Shown here: positions 24,400-32,194 of the stretch, in pieces
Position numbering within the stretch: the first letter of the stretch is position 1
Layout: each line of letters begins with the position of its first letter
Source: Fluviibacter sp039805725
GTDB taxonomy: Bacteria > Pseudomonadota > Gammaproteobacteria > Burkholderiales > Rhodocyclaceae
Direction of reading: 5' to 3'
Length of the DNA stretch: 38,711 nt
NCBI GenBank assembly: GCA_039805725.1
Contig: JBDLTT010000014.1
Span: 1 to 38,711, forward strand
Made by a program: the position numbers and the translations under genes
Notes under the pieces: generated by a model
The model's input: the letters and a program-made list of their open reading frames with translations, nothing else
What the model was told of the DNA's origin: nothing
The model's database searches: none

Positions 24400-26286
24400 T
24401 TGAAATCAGCAGTTGGTGTGGACAGCCCTGAAATGTCACGTAAGCGGCGCAGTACCGTTATCTGGGTGATCGCTCTCGCCTTCGTCGGCCTGGTTTTCGA
24501 TGGCTATGACCTGGTGGTCTATGGCGCTGTGCTACCCGGGTTCATGGGACCGGACGCCGCCAAATGGATCGGCGATCAGGCGCTGACACCCAAAGACGCC
24601 GGTATGCTCGGTTCTTACGCCATGATCGGCATGATGCTTGGCGCGCTCGTCGCCGGCACTCTGGGCGACCTGGTTGGTCGCCGCAAGGTCATGCTGGGCG
24701 CCATCGCCTGGTTCTCGATCGGTATGGCCGTCTCGGCGATGGCGGAGACGCTCACCGGTTTTGGCATCTGGCGTTTCATCACCGGTCTGGGCGTCGGCGC
24801 GCTGGCCGGCACCACCGGTGCCATGGCCGCTGAGTTCGCTCCTCCGGGTAAGAAGAACCTGGCGACCGCCTTCACCTACGCGGGCATTCCGCTGGGTTCG
24901 CTGCTCTCTGCATTGCTGGCGATTTTCCTGTTGCCGGTGATCGGCTGGCGCGGCATGTTCCTGATCGGTGCGCTGCCGCTGGTGACCCTCCTGCCGCTGG
25001 CCTTCTACAAACTGCCCGAGTCAGTGGCCTGGCTGGCTTCCCGCGGCCGGCTTGATGAAGCGCGGCGCGTCTCCGAGCGTACCGGCGTGCCTATCCCCGA
25101 GGCGGAAATCAAGCCACAGCAAAGCGCGGCGGCCAGCGCTGCCGATGCACGTGCCGGCTGGGCGGGTCTGTTCACCGTCTACCTGATTCCGACCATCATC
25201 ATCGGTTTCGTCTCGGCATCGTGTCTGCTGCTGGTGTACTCGCTGAACACCTGGTTGCCGAAGATCATGCTGCCGATCATGGGCCAGAAGGGATCACTGG
25301 CACTGCTGCTGGTCCTCAACGCCGGCGCCATGGTGGGTACCCTGTACGGCTCCAAGTTGGCCGATAAGCATAGCCCGCAGCGTATCGTGACGCTGGGCTT
25401 CCTGGTTGGCGCGCTGGCCATGGGGGCTGTCGGTCTACTCGCCGCGAACATTCATGTTCCGGCAGTTGCCAAGCCCGGTGAGGTTCAGCAACTGGCTGAA
25501 GTGAGCACCATGTTTGTAAGCCTGCTGCTGCTGACCATCGCCACCGTCGGTCTGGGCACCTCGGGTACCCAGACGCTGATCTACGGTCTTGCTGCCAACT
25601 ACTACCGTACCAACGTGCGCGGCGCCGGTGTTGCATGGACGGCTGCCTTCGGCCGCATTGGGGGTATCGTCGGCCCGATCTTTGGCGCCTTCCTCGCCGT
25701 GACGTTTGCTGGCGAACTGCACAGCATTTTCTATGTGCTCGCCGGCGTGAGTCTGGTCGGCATGATCCTTACCGTGATCATTCCGAAGAACAAGACGGCA
25801 GCGGTTGCCACGACGATGGTAGCGACGACTGCGCCTGCTGTCGCCGTGCCTGCCGGCAAGTCCCGTCTCTACGGCACCATCATGGCGGTGGTCGATTACA
25901 CGGGCAACAAGTTGACCCGCGAGCGCATTTCCGAGTTCGTGGCGCTGACCGGCTCAAAGGTTCACCTGGTGTACCTGGCGCCGGAGCATGTTCTTTCGGC
26001 TGAGGTCGGCGACACCGACAAGGCGATTGATCCCAAGCACGTTGCGAACCTGCAGCAGTATGTGAACGAGGTCAATGCCCAGGGCGTCCCGGCCGAGGGT
26101 CAGATTCTGACCGCGACACTCTTCGGTCGTGGAAAAGCTGTGGTCGACCTGGCCGAACAGCTGCGCTGCGACTTGATCATCCTCAACACCGAGGAGGGTG
26201 GTCAGCGCGCCAAGGCCGAGCTTGCCCAGGAAGTGGCCAAGCAGAATCCGCAAATGGCGGTCTTGATCGCGCGTTCGACGCAGTAA
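24400..26286 (+). CDS. Aromatic-acid MFS permease fused to a C-terminal universal-stress-like domain
   Basis: The reading starts at TTG 24400, 8 bases after AAGGAG; no ATG with a site lies nearby. The 628-residue product has twelve hydrophobic spans (about 20-470) of the aromatic acid:proton symporter (AAHS) family. Hallmarks are DGYDLVVYGAVLP (34-46), GTLGDLVGRRKVM in the 2-3 loop, and a second half with GSKLADKHSPQR. AAHS proteins normally end at about 450 residues. Here an Ala/Thr/Val-rich linker leads to a soluble region at about 487-628 (YGTIMAVVDYTG, then KVHLVYLAPEH, later CDLIILNTEEGG and MAVLIARS) resembling a UspA fold. The likely substrate is benzoate or a hydroxybenzoate; the tail may sense nucleotide or stress state. 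Confidence 0.87.
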   Translation: MKSAVGVDSPEMSRKRRSTVIWVIALAFVGLVFDGYDLVVYGAVLPGFMGPDAAKWIGDQALTPKDAGMLGSYAMIGMMLGALVAGTLGDLVGRRKVMLGAIAWFSIGMAVSAMAETLTGFGIWRFITGLGVGALAGTTGAMAAEFAPPGKKNLATAFTYAGIPLGSLLSALLAIFLLPVIGWRGMFLIGALPLVTLLPLAFYKLPESVAWLASRGRLDEARRVSERTGVPIPEAEIKPQQSAAASAADARAGWAGLFTVYLIPTIIIGFVSASCLLLVYSLNTWLPKIMLPIMGQKGSLALLLVLNAGAMVGTLYGSKLADKHSPQRIVTLGFLVGALAMGAVGLLAANIHVPAVAKPGEVQQLAEVSTMFVSLLLLTIATVGLGTSGTQTLIYGLAANYYRTNVRGAGVAWTAAFGRIGGIVGPIFGAFLAVTFAGELHSIFYVLAGVSLVGMILTVIIPKNKTAAVATTMVATTAPAVAVPAGKSRLYGTIMAVVDYTGNKLTRERISEFVALTGSKVHLVYLAPEHVLSAEVGDTDKAIDPKHVANLQQYVNEVNAQGVPAEGQILTATLFGRGKAVVDLAEQLRCDLIILNTEEGGQRAKAELAQEVAKQNPQMAVLIARSTQ

Positions 26287-26301
26287 TCGGGAAAACGAAG
26301 C

Positions 26302-26332
26302 CCAGCCTCGTCCGCCAAGGTGGCGGGGCTGG
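26302..26332 (+). terminator. GC-rich hairpin after the MFS gene
   Basis: CCAGCC/GGCTGG (26302-26307, 26327-26332) encloses a second stem CCGCC/GGCGG (26312-26316, 26322-26326) with a 4-base bulge. No U-run follows, so it is a weak or Rho-assisted terminator, or a stability element, at the end of the importer-permease transcript. Confidence 0.4.
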
Positions 26333-26348
26333 CGGCTTGGCGAGCCGT

Positions 26349-26354
26349 TATAAT
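26349..26354 (+). promoter_or_regulatory. Possible -10 element of the bacteriohemerythrin gene
   Basis: A perfect TATAAT stands 11 bases before the first possible ATG (26365). The sequence 17 bases further upstream (gggctg) is a poor -35, so an activator might be required or the match may be chance. If used, transcription would begin near 26361 and favour the internal GTG start at 26383. Confidence 0.35.
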
Positions 26355-26364
26355 TGCTCTGAGT

Positions 26365-26823
26365 ATGGCGAGGGTTTGCGAGGTGGAAGTGCAATCTGGA
26401 TTTGACTGGAGTGATCGCTATTTGCTGGGTCAACCGCAAATGGACGATACGCATCGCGAGTTCGTGACGCGGGTGAATGCCTTGCTGACCGTGCCCGATG
26501 ATCAGCTGGCCGAGGCGCTGGCTGCATTTGAGCAGCATGCGGTTGCCCATTTCGCACAGGAAAACGAATGGATGTCGCAGGATGGTTTTCCAGCCCGGGA
26601 CTGTCATGTCGACGAGCACGACAAGGTGTTGGCCTCGGTCAGCGAGGTACGTGAACAACTTGCGGCGGGCGATGTCGCGATTGTCCGGGAGCTGGCTCAT
26701 GCGTTGATGTCCTGGTTTCCGGAGCATGCGGATTACATGGATGCAGCGCTGGCCATGTGGCTGGTCAAAAAAGAACACGGCGGCGCTCCCGTGGTTGTCC
26801 GTCGAAATATGGTTCAGGAGTAA
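26365..26823 (+). CDS. Bacteriohemerythrin
   Basis: The 152-residue protein has all seven canonical ligands of an O2-binding di-iron hemerythrin: His30, His62, Glu66, His81, His85, His121 and Asp126, with the family spacing H-x3-E, H-x3-H and H-x4-D. The lead-in FDWSDRYLLGQPQMDDTHREF is also typical. It would bind O2 reversibly in the cytoplasm. The start is uncertain: ATG 26365 has no clear ribosome site and lies just after a TATAAT, while the in-frame GTG at 26383 follows AGGG by 8 bases. A strong terminator follows, so the gene is probably monocistronic. Confidence 0.9.
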   Translation: MARVCEVEVQSGFDWSDRYLLGQPQMDDTHREFVTRVNALLTVPDDQLAEALAAFEQHAVAHFAQENEWMSQDGFPARDCHVDEHDKVLASVSEVREQLAAGDVAIVRELAHALMSWFPEHADYMDAALAMWLVKKEHGGAPVVVRRNMVQE

Positions 26824-26868
26824 CCGCAACAAGGGTATCGGATGCGAAAAAGACGTGAATGACATTCA

Positions 26869-26893
26869 GCCCGCTTCGGCGGGCAATTTTTTG
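26869..26893 (+). terminator. Intrinsic terminator after bacteriohemerythrin
   Basis: GCCCGC/GCGGGC (26869-26874 and 26879-26884) with a TTCG tetraloop is followed by aattttttg, a textbook Rho-independent terminator 46 bases after the stop. It isolates pyruvate carboxylase from the upstream genes. The 112 bases from here to 27005 must hold the pyruvate carboxylase promoter, which I cannot place with confidence. Confidence 0.92.
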
Positions 26894-27005
26894 TGAAAGA
26901 ACGTAGTTTGTATTAGGCTGTTCGGTTTGACGGGTCGGTCGTCTGTGTTTTGCAGGATACCCCCGGGTGAACTGTGGCATGGTGAGTCAGTAGAAGGAAT
27001 TAGAC

Positions 27006-30000
27006 ATGAAAAAAATCCGCAGCATCCTTGTCGCTAATCGAAGCGAAATTGCGATACGCGTTCTGCGCGCCGCTTCTGAGCTGGGCATCCGGACGGTTGC
27101 GATTTATTCCAACGAAGACCGTTTTGCACTGCACCGGTTCAAGGCGGACGAATCCTATCTGGTCGGTGCCGGTAAAAAACCGATTCAGGCCTATCTCGAT
27201 ATTGACGACATTATTCGCATTGCCAAAGAGGCAGATGTCGATGCCATCCATCCTGGTTATGGCTTCCTTTCTGAAAACCCTGATTTCGCCGATGCTTGTG
27301 CCAAGGCTGGCATTGCCTTTATCGGCCCCAACGGGGATGTGATGCGGCAGCTGGGCAACAAGGTTGCCGCACGCAATCTCGCGATGAGTGCCGGCGTACC
27401 AGTCGTACCGGCCACGGCGGCGTTGCCAGACGATCTCGCGGCGGCGAAGGCAGCGGCCAGCGCCGTTGGTTACCCGCTGATGCTCAAGGCCAGTTGGGGT
27501 GGTGGCGGTCGCGGCATGCGCGTGGTCGAGAACGAAGACGAACTGCCGGGCGCATTGGAGGTTGCCCGACGCGAGGCCAAAGCGGCCTTTGGTAACGATG
27601 AGGTCTATCTCGAGAAGCTGGTTCGGCGGGCCCGTCACGTCGAGGTGCAGGTGCTTGCCGACCTGCATGGCGATATGGTGCACTTGTTCGAACGGGACTG
27701 CACGGTGCAGCGGCGCAACCAGAAAGTGGTCGAGCGGGCGCCGGCGCCGTATCTGGATGATGCAACCCGCCAGGCGCTGTGCGAATCAGCCCTGAAGCTG
27801 GCGCGTGCTGCCAAGTACACCCATGCCGGTACCGTTGAATTCCTGATGGACGCCGATAGCGGCGCATTTTATTTCATCGAGGTGAATCCCCGTATCCAGG
27901 TGGAGCACACGGTGACCGAGCAGATTACCGGGGTCGATATCGTCAAGGCGCAGATCCGGGTGACGGAGGGGCACCGTATTGGGGATGCAGAATCCTTTGT
28001 GCCCAAACAATCTGACATTCGTATGTCGGGGCATGCGCTGCAGTGTCGCGTGACGACTGAGGATCCGGAAAATAACTTTACGCCGGATTACGGCAAGATG
28101 TCGGTTTACCGCAGTGCCGCCGGTTTCGGGATCCGCCTCGATGCCGGCACGGCCTACTCCGGTGCCGTGATTACCCCGTTTTATGATTCGCTGCTGGTCA
28201 AGGTCACGGCCTGGGGGCATACGGGCGACGAAGCGGCGCGACGCATGGATCGCGCGCTGCGTGAATTCCGGGTCCGGGGTCTGGCGACCAATCTGCAGTT
28301 TCTGGAAAATGTGATCGCCCATCCGCTGTTCCGTTCAGGCGAATGTACGACCCGCTTTATCGACAGCACGCCGGAGCTGTTCAACTTTACCAAGCGCCGC
28401 GACCGGGCCAGCCGCCTGCTGCGTTTCCTCGGTCATGTCGCGGTCAACGGTAACCCGGAAATGAAGGGCCGGACGCTGCCGGCGTTACCGCTGCCGAAAC
28501 CGATCAAGCCGGATTTCCCGATCGATACGCCAGTGCCTGCGGGCACGCGCGACAGGCTCAAGGCGCTGGGCGCCCGCGGCTTTGCCGACTGGATGAAGGC
28601 GCAGCCACAAGTGCTGCTGACCGATACGTCGATGCGTGATGCGCACCAGTCGCTGTTCGCGACACGCATGCGCACGGATGACATGCTGGCCATTGCACCT
28701 TACTACGCCCGGATGGCACCGGAGTTGTTCTCTCTGGAGTGCTGGGGCGGGGCAACGTTTGACGTGGCGCTGCGCTTCCTCAAGGAAGACCCGTGGGAGC
28801 GGCTGCAACGCCTGCGTCAGGCCGTCCCCAATATTTTGTTCCAGATGCTGCTCCGGTCGTCGAATGCGGTGGGTTACACCAATTACAGTGACAATGTGGT
28901 GCGCTATTTCGTGCAGCAGGCGGCGACTCAGGGTATCGATCTGTTCCGGGTATTCGATTCGTTGAACTGGGTCGAGAACATGCGCGTGGCCATGGACGCG
29001 GTCATTGAAAGCGGCGCACTCTGCGAAGGGACGTTGTGCTACACCGGCGACCTGTTTGATAGCAGCCGGCCGAAGTTCAATCTGGCGTATTACGTTGACC
29101 TGGCCAAGCAACTCGAAAAAGCCGGGGCGCATATTATCGGCATCAAGGATATGGCCGGTGTCTGTAAGCCACGCGCCATTACCGCGCTCGTCAAGGCGCT
29201 CAAAGAAGAGGTCGGGCTACCGTTGCATTTTCATACGCACGACACGAGCGGGATTGCTGCGGCCTCGGTACTGGCGGCCGTCGACGCCGGCTGTGACGCC
29301 GTGGATGGGGCGCTGGATGCGCTCTCCGGTTTGACCTCGCAGCCCAACCTGGGGTCGATTGCGGCCGCGTTGAAGGGCAGTGCACGGGATCCCGGTGTGG
29401 ATCTGGAGCAGCTGCTGTCGCTGTCGCATTACTGGGAAGGGGTGCGTGCCGCCTATGCGCCTTTTGAGCCGGAAATCCGCTCGGGTACTTCGGATGTCTA
29501 TAACCACGCCATGCCCGGTGGTCAATATACCAACCTGCGCGAACAGGCCCGAGCCATGGGCCTGGAGCATCGCTGGCCGGAAATCTCGAAGGCCTATGCA
29601 GAAGTGAACCGCCTGTTTGGCGATATCGTCAAAGTGACACCGACCTCCAAGGTGGTCGGGGATATGGCCATCTTCATGGTGGCCAACGACCTGAAGTCCG
29701 AGGATGTGACCAATCCGGAGAAAGACATCTCTTTCCCGGAATCGGTGATTTCGCTGTTCAAGGGTGAATTGGGCTTTCCGCCGGAGGGCTTTCCGAAAGA
29801 CCTGGAAAAGAAAATTCTCAAAGGCGAAAAACCGCTGGCCGGCCGGGCCGGCCTGTTTATTCCGCCCGTCGACCTGGAGGCCAAGCGCCAGGAGCTGGAA
29901 CAGGCCATCGGTCGTCAGCCCAGTGATACCGACCTGGCGTCGTACCTGATGTACCCCAAGGTGTTCCGCGAGTATGCAGAACACCGCCGGGAGTATGGGG

Positions 30001-30458
30001 ATGTGTCGCTCTTGCCGACGTCACCATTCTTTTATGGCTTGCAGGATCGCGAGGAAATCGCCATCGATATCGACAAGGGCAAGACCCTGGTGGTGCGTCA
30101 GACGGGTCGATCGGAGGCGCCGGATGAAGACGGAAAGATCAAGGTCTTTTTCGAGCTCAATGGCCAGCCGCGGACAACGCGGGTTGCGAAGGCAGGCATC
30201 GCCGGTACCGGCAAGGTGCGTTCGCAAGTTGATCCGGCGAATCCGGCTCAGGTCGGTGCGCCGATGCCCGGGATGGTGGTGACAGTGTCGGTCAAGCCCG
30301 GACAGAAAGTGACGCGCGGGTCACCGCTGCTGTCGATTGAGGCGATGAAGATGGAAACGCAGATGTCCGCCGAGCGCGACGGGGTCATCAAGGCGGTTCA
30401 TGTCAAACCGGGTGACGTCGTCGCCGCAAAAGATCTGATGATCGAATATGGTTCCTGA
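27006..30458 (+). CDS. pyc: Pyruvate carboxylase
   Basis: This 1150-residue protein is a full single-chain pyruvate carboxylase, making oxaloacetate from pyruvate, bicarbonate and ATP. Biotin carboxylase domain (about 1-450): ILVANRSEIAIRV, the ATP-grasp glycine loop GGGGRGM near 165, and EVNPRIQVEHTVTE. Carboxyltransferase domain (about 530-800): TDTSMRDAHQSLFATRMR and LHFHTHDTSG. The C-terminal biotinyl domain has Lys1115 in AMKM. AAGGAA precedes the ATG. In this context it can recycle pyruvate from DmpG cleavage into the TCA cycle, an anaplerotic need during growth on aromatics. It sits between a strong upstream terminator and a convergent gntR gene. Confidence 0.96.
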   Translation: MKKIRSILVANRSEIAIRVLRAASELGIRTVAIYSNEDRFALHRFKADESYLVGAGKKPIQAYLDIDDIIRIAKEADVDAIHPGYGFLSENPDFADACAKAGIAFIGPNGDVMRQLGNKVAARNLAMSAGVPVVPATAALPDDLAAAKAAASAVGYPLMLKASWGGGGRGMRVVENEDELPGALEVARREAKAAFGNDEVYLEKLVRRARHVEVQVLADLHGDMVHLFERDCTVQRRNQKVVERAPAPYLDDATRQALCESALKLARAAKYTHAGTVEFLMDADSGAFYFIEVNPRIQVEHTVTEQITGVDIVKAQIRVTEGHRIGDAESFVPKQSDIRMSGHALQCRVTTEDPENNFTPDYGKMSVYRSAAGFGIRLDAGTAYSGAVITPFYDSLLVKVTAWGHTGDEAARRMDRALREFRVRGLATNLQFLENVIAHPLFRSGECTTRFIDSTPELFNFTKRRDRASRLLRFLGHVAVNGNPEMKGRTLPALPLPKPIKPDFPIDTPVPAGTRDRLKALGARGFADWMKAQPQVLLTDTSMRDAHQSLFATRMRTDDMLAIAPYYARMAPELFSLECWGGATFDVALRFLKEDPWERLQRLRQAVPNILFQMLLRSSNAVGYTNYSDNVVRYFVQQAATQGIDLFRVFDSLNWVENMRVAMDAVIESGALCEGTLCYTGDLFDSSRPKFNLAYYVDLAKQLEKAGAHIIGIKDMAGVCKPRAITALVKALKEEVGLPLHFHTHDTSGIAAASVLAAVDAGCDAVDGALDALSGLTSQPNLGSIAAALKGSARDPGVDLEQLLSLSHYWEGVRAAYAPFEPEIRSGTSDVYNHAMPGGQYTNLREQARAMGLEHRWPEISKAYAEVNRLFGDIVKVTPTSKVVGDMAIFMVANDLKSEDVTNPEKDISFPESVISLFKGELGFPPEGFPKDLEKKILKGEKPLAGRAGLFIPPVDLEAKRQELEQAIGRQPSDTDLASYLMYPKVFREYAEHRREYGDVSLLPTSPFFYGLQDREEIAIDIDKGKTLVVRQTGRSEAPDEDGKIKVFFELNGQPRTTRVAKAGIAGTGKVRSQVDPANPAQVGAPMPGMVVTVSVKPGQKVTRGSPLLSIEAMKMETQMSAERDGVIKAVHVKPGDVVAAKDLMIEYGS

Positions 30459-30464
30459 GGGTCA

Positions 30465-30491
30465 GGGGCATCCGGCGTGTCCGGGTGCCCC
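30465..30491. terminator. Hairpin between convergent pyc and gntR genes
   Basis: GGGGCA/TGCCCC (30465-30470, 30486-30491) encloses CCGG/CCGG, giving a 10-bp interrupted stem in the 55-base gap between converging genes. There is no U-run on either strand, so termination would be weak or Rho-assisted. Position suits a bidirectional terminator. Confidence 0.45.
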
Positions 30492-30513
30492 GCGGCGTCC
30501 ATGTTGGAGAGGC

Positions 30514-31224
30514 TTAATGGTTGACCGAATCGACAGGAAGCATTTGCACCGACCGGAAGGTCAACCGGATGTGTTCGGCCAGAATATCGCACGCCAGATC
30601 GGCATTGCGGTCGATCGCCGCCTTGAAGAGCGCTTCATGTTCTGCGTGCACATCGCGTTGAACCTTCTTCTGCTCCAGCGACAGGCGACGGTAGCGCTCG
30701 GCCTGCTGGTAAAGAATAAACAGAAAGCGCTTGATCCAGTGCGAAGGGCAGGCAGAAACCAGCACTTCATGAAAGATCCGGTTACGGGCTTCCCATTCTT
30801 CCCGGAAGTTCGCGTCGGTCAATTTTTGTTCGGCCTTGCTTAACCGGTGAAAAGCCGCCATCAATTCACCTTCCCAGTGGTCGTCGCCCAGTTCGATGGA
30901 CTGGCGCAGAGCCTGGCATTCGAGCATGACGCGGGTTTCGGTGATATCCCGGAAATCGGACAGCGAGGCAGGCGCCACGCTGAAGCCCCGCTGGCCCTGG
31001 GAAATGACCAGCGCATCGGCGATGAGCAGCGACAATGCCTCGCGCAATGTGCCTGCGCCGACCCCGTAATTGTCTTTGATATGCTCGATCCGCAGCTTTT
31101 TACCCGGCACCAGACGTCCTTCGATGATGTCACGACGAACGCTCCGGTACGCGGATTCGACCAGGGTCGTCGGTTCGCGAAGGGCGGTGTCGGCTTGCTG
31201 GATGGATGGGGTTTTCATGAGCAT
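30514..31224 (-). CDS. GntR-family (FCD domain) transcriptional regulator
   Basis: This 236-residue protein has an N-terminal winged helix (about 25-90, with DIIEGRLVPGKKLRIEHIKDNYGVGAGTLREALSLL as its two parts) and a helical FCD ligand domain (about 100-225; NRIFHEVLVSACPSHW includes a likely metal-binding His). FCD-GntR proteins such as AphS and BphS repress meta-cleavage or biphenyl genes until an inducer binds. It is divergent from the SDR-DmpF-DmpG operon, and the intergenic region holds AATCTCGATAA, which recurs at the catechol 2,3-dioxygenase and, in variant form, benR promoters. I infer it represses all three; the ligand could be a pathway intermediate. The first ATG (31224) or the third codon ATG may be the true start. 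Confidence 0.9.
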   Translation of the reverse strand: MLMKTPSIQQADTALREPTTLVESAYRSVRRDIIEGRLVPGKKLRIEHIKDNYGVGAGTLREALSLLIADALVISQGQRGFSVAPASLSDFRDITETRVMLECQALRQSIELGDDHWEGELMAAFHRLSKAEQKLTDANFREEWEARNRIFHEVLVSACPSHWIKRFLFILYQQAERYRRLSLEQKKVQRDVHAEHEALFKAAIDRNADLACDILAEHIRLTFRSVQMLPVDSVNH

Positions 31225-31255
31225 GTTGAAGTCATAGTGATATGAGGCAGACCCG

Positions 31256-31285
31256 ATTTTACGGCAATTTTGTCAAATTATTCAA
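31256..31285 (-). promoter_or_regulatory. Promoter of the gntR-type regulator
   Basis: On the minus strand TTGAAT (31285-31280) and TAAAAT (31261-31256) are separated by 18 bases, placing the start near 31249 and a leader of about 25 bases. The AATCTCGATAA motif (31295-31305) lies 10 bases upstream of this -35, so a protein bound there could control both divergent promoters. Confidence 0.55.
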
Positions 31286-31294
31286 AGATCGAAA

Positions 31295-31341
31295 AATCTC
31301 GATAAAATCTCTTGACGTCGATATAATGTGCTGGATATCGT
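31295..31341 (+). promoter_or_regulatory. Promoter/operator of the SDR-dmpF-dmpG operon
   Basis: Two promoter readings overlap. One is TTGACG (31312-31317), 18 bases, TATCGT (31336-31341), mirroring the TTGACA/TATCGT promoter of catechol 2,3-dioxygenase, including the shared TCGA after the -35. The other is TCGATA (31299-31304), 17 bases, TATAAT (31322-31327). The operator-like AATCTCGATAA (31295-31305) overlaps the second -35 and is followed by a partial copy AATCTC at 31306-31311. Confidence 0.6.
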
Positions 31342-31371
31342 GATGATAGGTTTCAATGCTAGGGTTCTGCG

Positions 31372-32166
31372 ATGGATTTGAAGATTTCAGGAAAACGCGC
31401 ACTCATCACCGGTTCCACAGCCGGGATCGGGTTTGCCATTGCGCTGGAGCTGGCACGCGAAGGTGCCGCGGTGGTGCTCAATGGCCGCTCGTCCGAGACG
31501 GTAGATGCGGCGCTGGTACGTCTGAAAACGGCGGTGCCAGGCGCAACGGCGTCGGGCGTTGTCGCGGATCTGTCGTCGCCGGCGGGCATCCAGACCTTGC
31601 TGGCGGCGTGCCCTCAGGTGGATCTGCTGATCAATAACCTGGGTATTTTCGATCCGTGTCCTTTCGAGGCCATCGATGATGCTGCCTGGCAGCGCTTTTT
31701 CGAGGTCAATGTCATGAGTGGTGTCCGTCTGGCGCGCCATTACCTGCCGTTGATGAAGCGCGCCAATTGGGGGCGGATTGTGTTCATCTCCAGCGAATCT
31801 GGCATCAATCCCCCGACGGAAATGATCCACTACGGCATGACCAAAGCCGCGCAGCTGTCAATTTCGCGTGGCCTTGCCCAGAGTACGACCGGTACGGGTG
31901 TGACGGTTAATGCCGTGTTGCCCGGCCCATCGCGCTCCGAAGGGGTCGCCGAATTTTTTGCCAAGCTGGCGGCGGATCAGCAGATCAGCGAGGCGGAGAT
32001 GGAACACCGGTTTTTTGCCGAGGCTCGACCGACGTCCATTCTCAAACGATTAATCGACCCGGCGGAAGTTGCGGCACTCGTGGCCTACGTCTGTAGCGAG
32101 CGCGCGTCTGCGACCAATGGCGCAGCGCTCCGCGTCGAGGGTGGCGTCGTTTCCTCGATGTGCTGA
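31372..32166 (+). CDS. Short-chain dehydrogenase/reductase of the dmpFG operon
   Basis: This 264-residue SDR has TGSTAGIG (13-20), NNLG (88-91), Ser141, Tyr154 and Lys158, with an Asn-Arg after the second strand (LNGRS) that favours NADP(H). It resembles 3-oxoacyl-ACP reductase-like SDRs more than BenD. It is the first gene of the operon leading to DmpF and DmpG, with AGGG 7 bases upstream of the ATG and only 28 bases to dmpF. No step of the standard meta pathway needs it, so it may handle a side product or the conversion of a related substrate. Function is unassigned. Confidence 0.88.
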   Translation: MDLKISGKRALITGSTAGIGFAIALELAREGAAVVLNGRSSETVDAALVRLKTAVPGATASGVVADLSSPAGIQTLLAACPQVDLLINNLGIFDPCPFEAIDDAAWQRFFEVNVMSGVRLARHYLPLMKRANWGRIVFISSESGINPPTEMIHYGMTKAAQLSISRGLAQSTTGTGVTVNAVLPGPSRSEGVAEFFAKLAADQQISEAEMEHRFFAEARPTSILKRLIDPAEVAALVAYVCSERASATNGAALRVEGGVVSSMC

Positions 32167-32194
32167 ACTCAAAAAATTTCTAGGAGGTGAGTTA

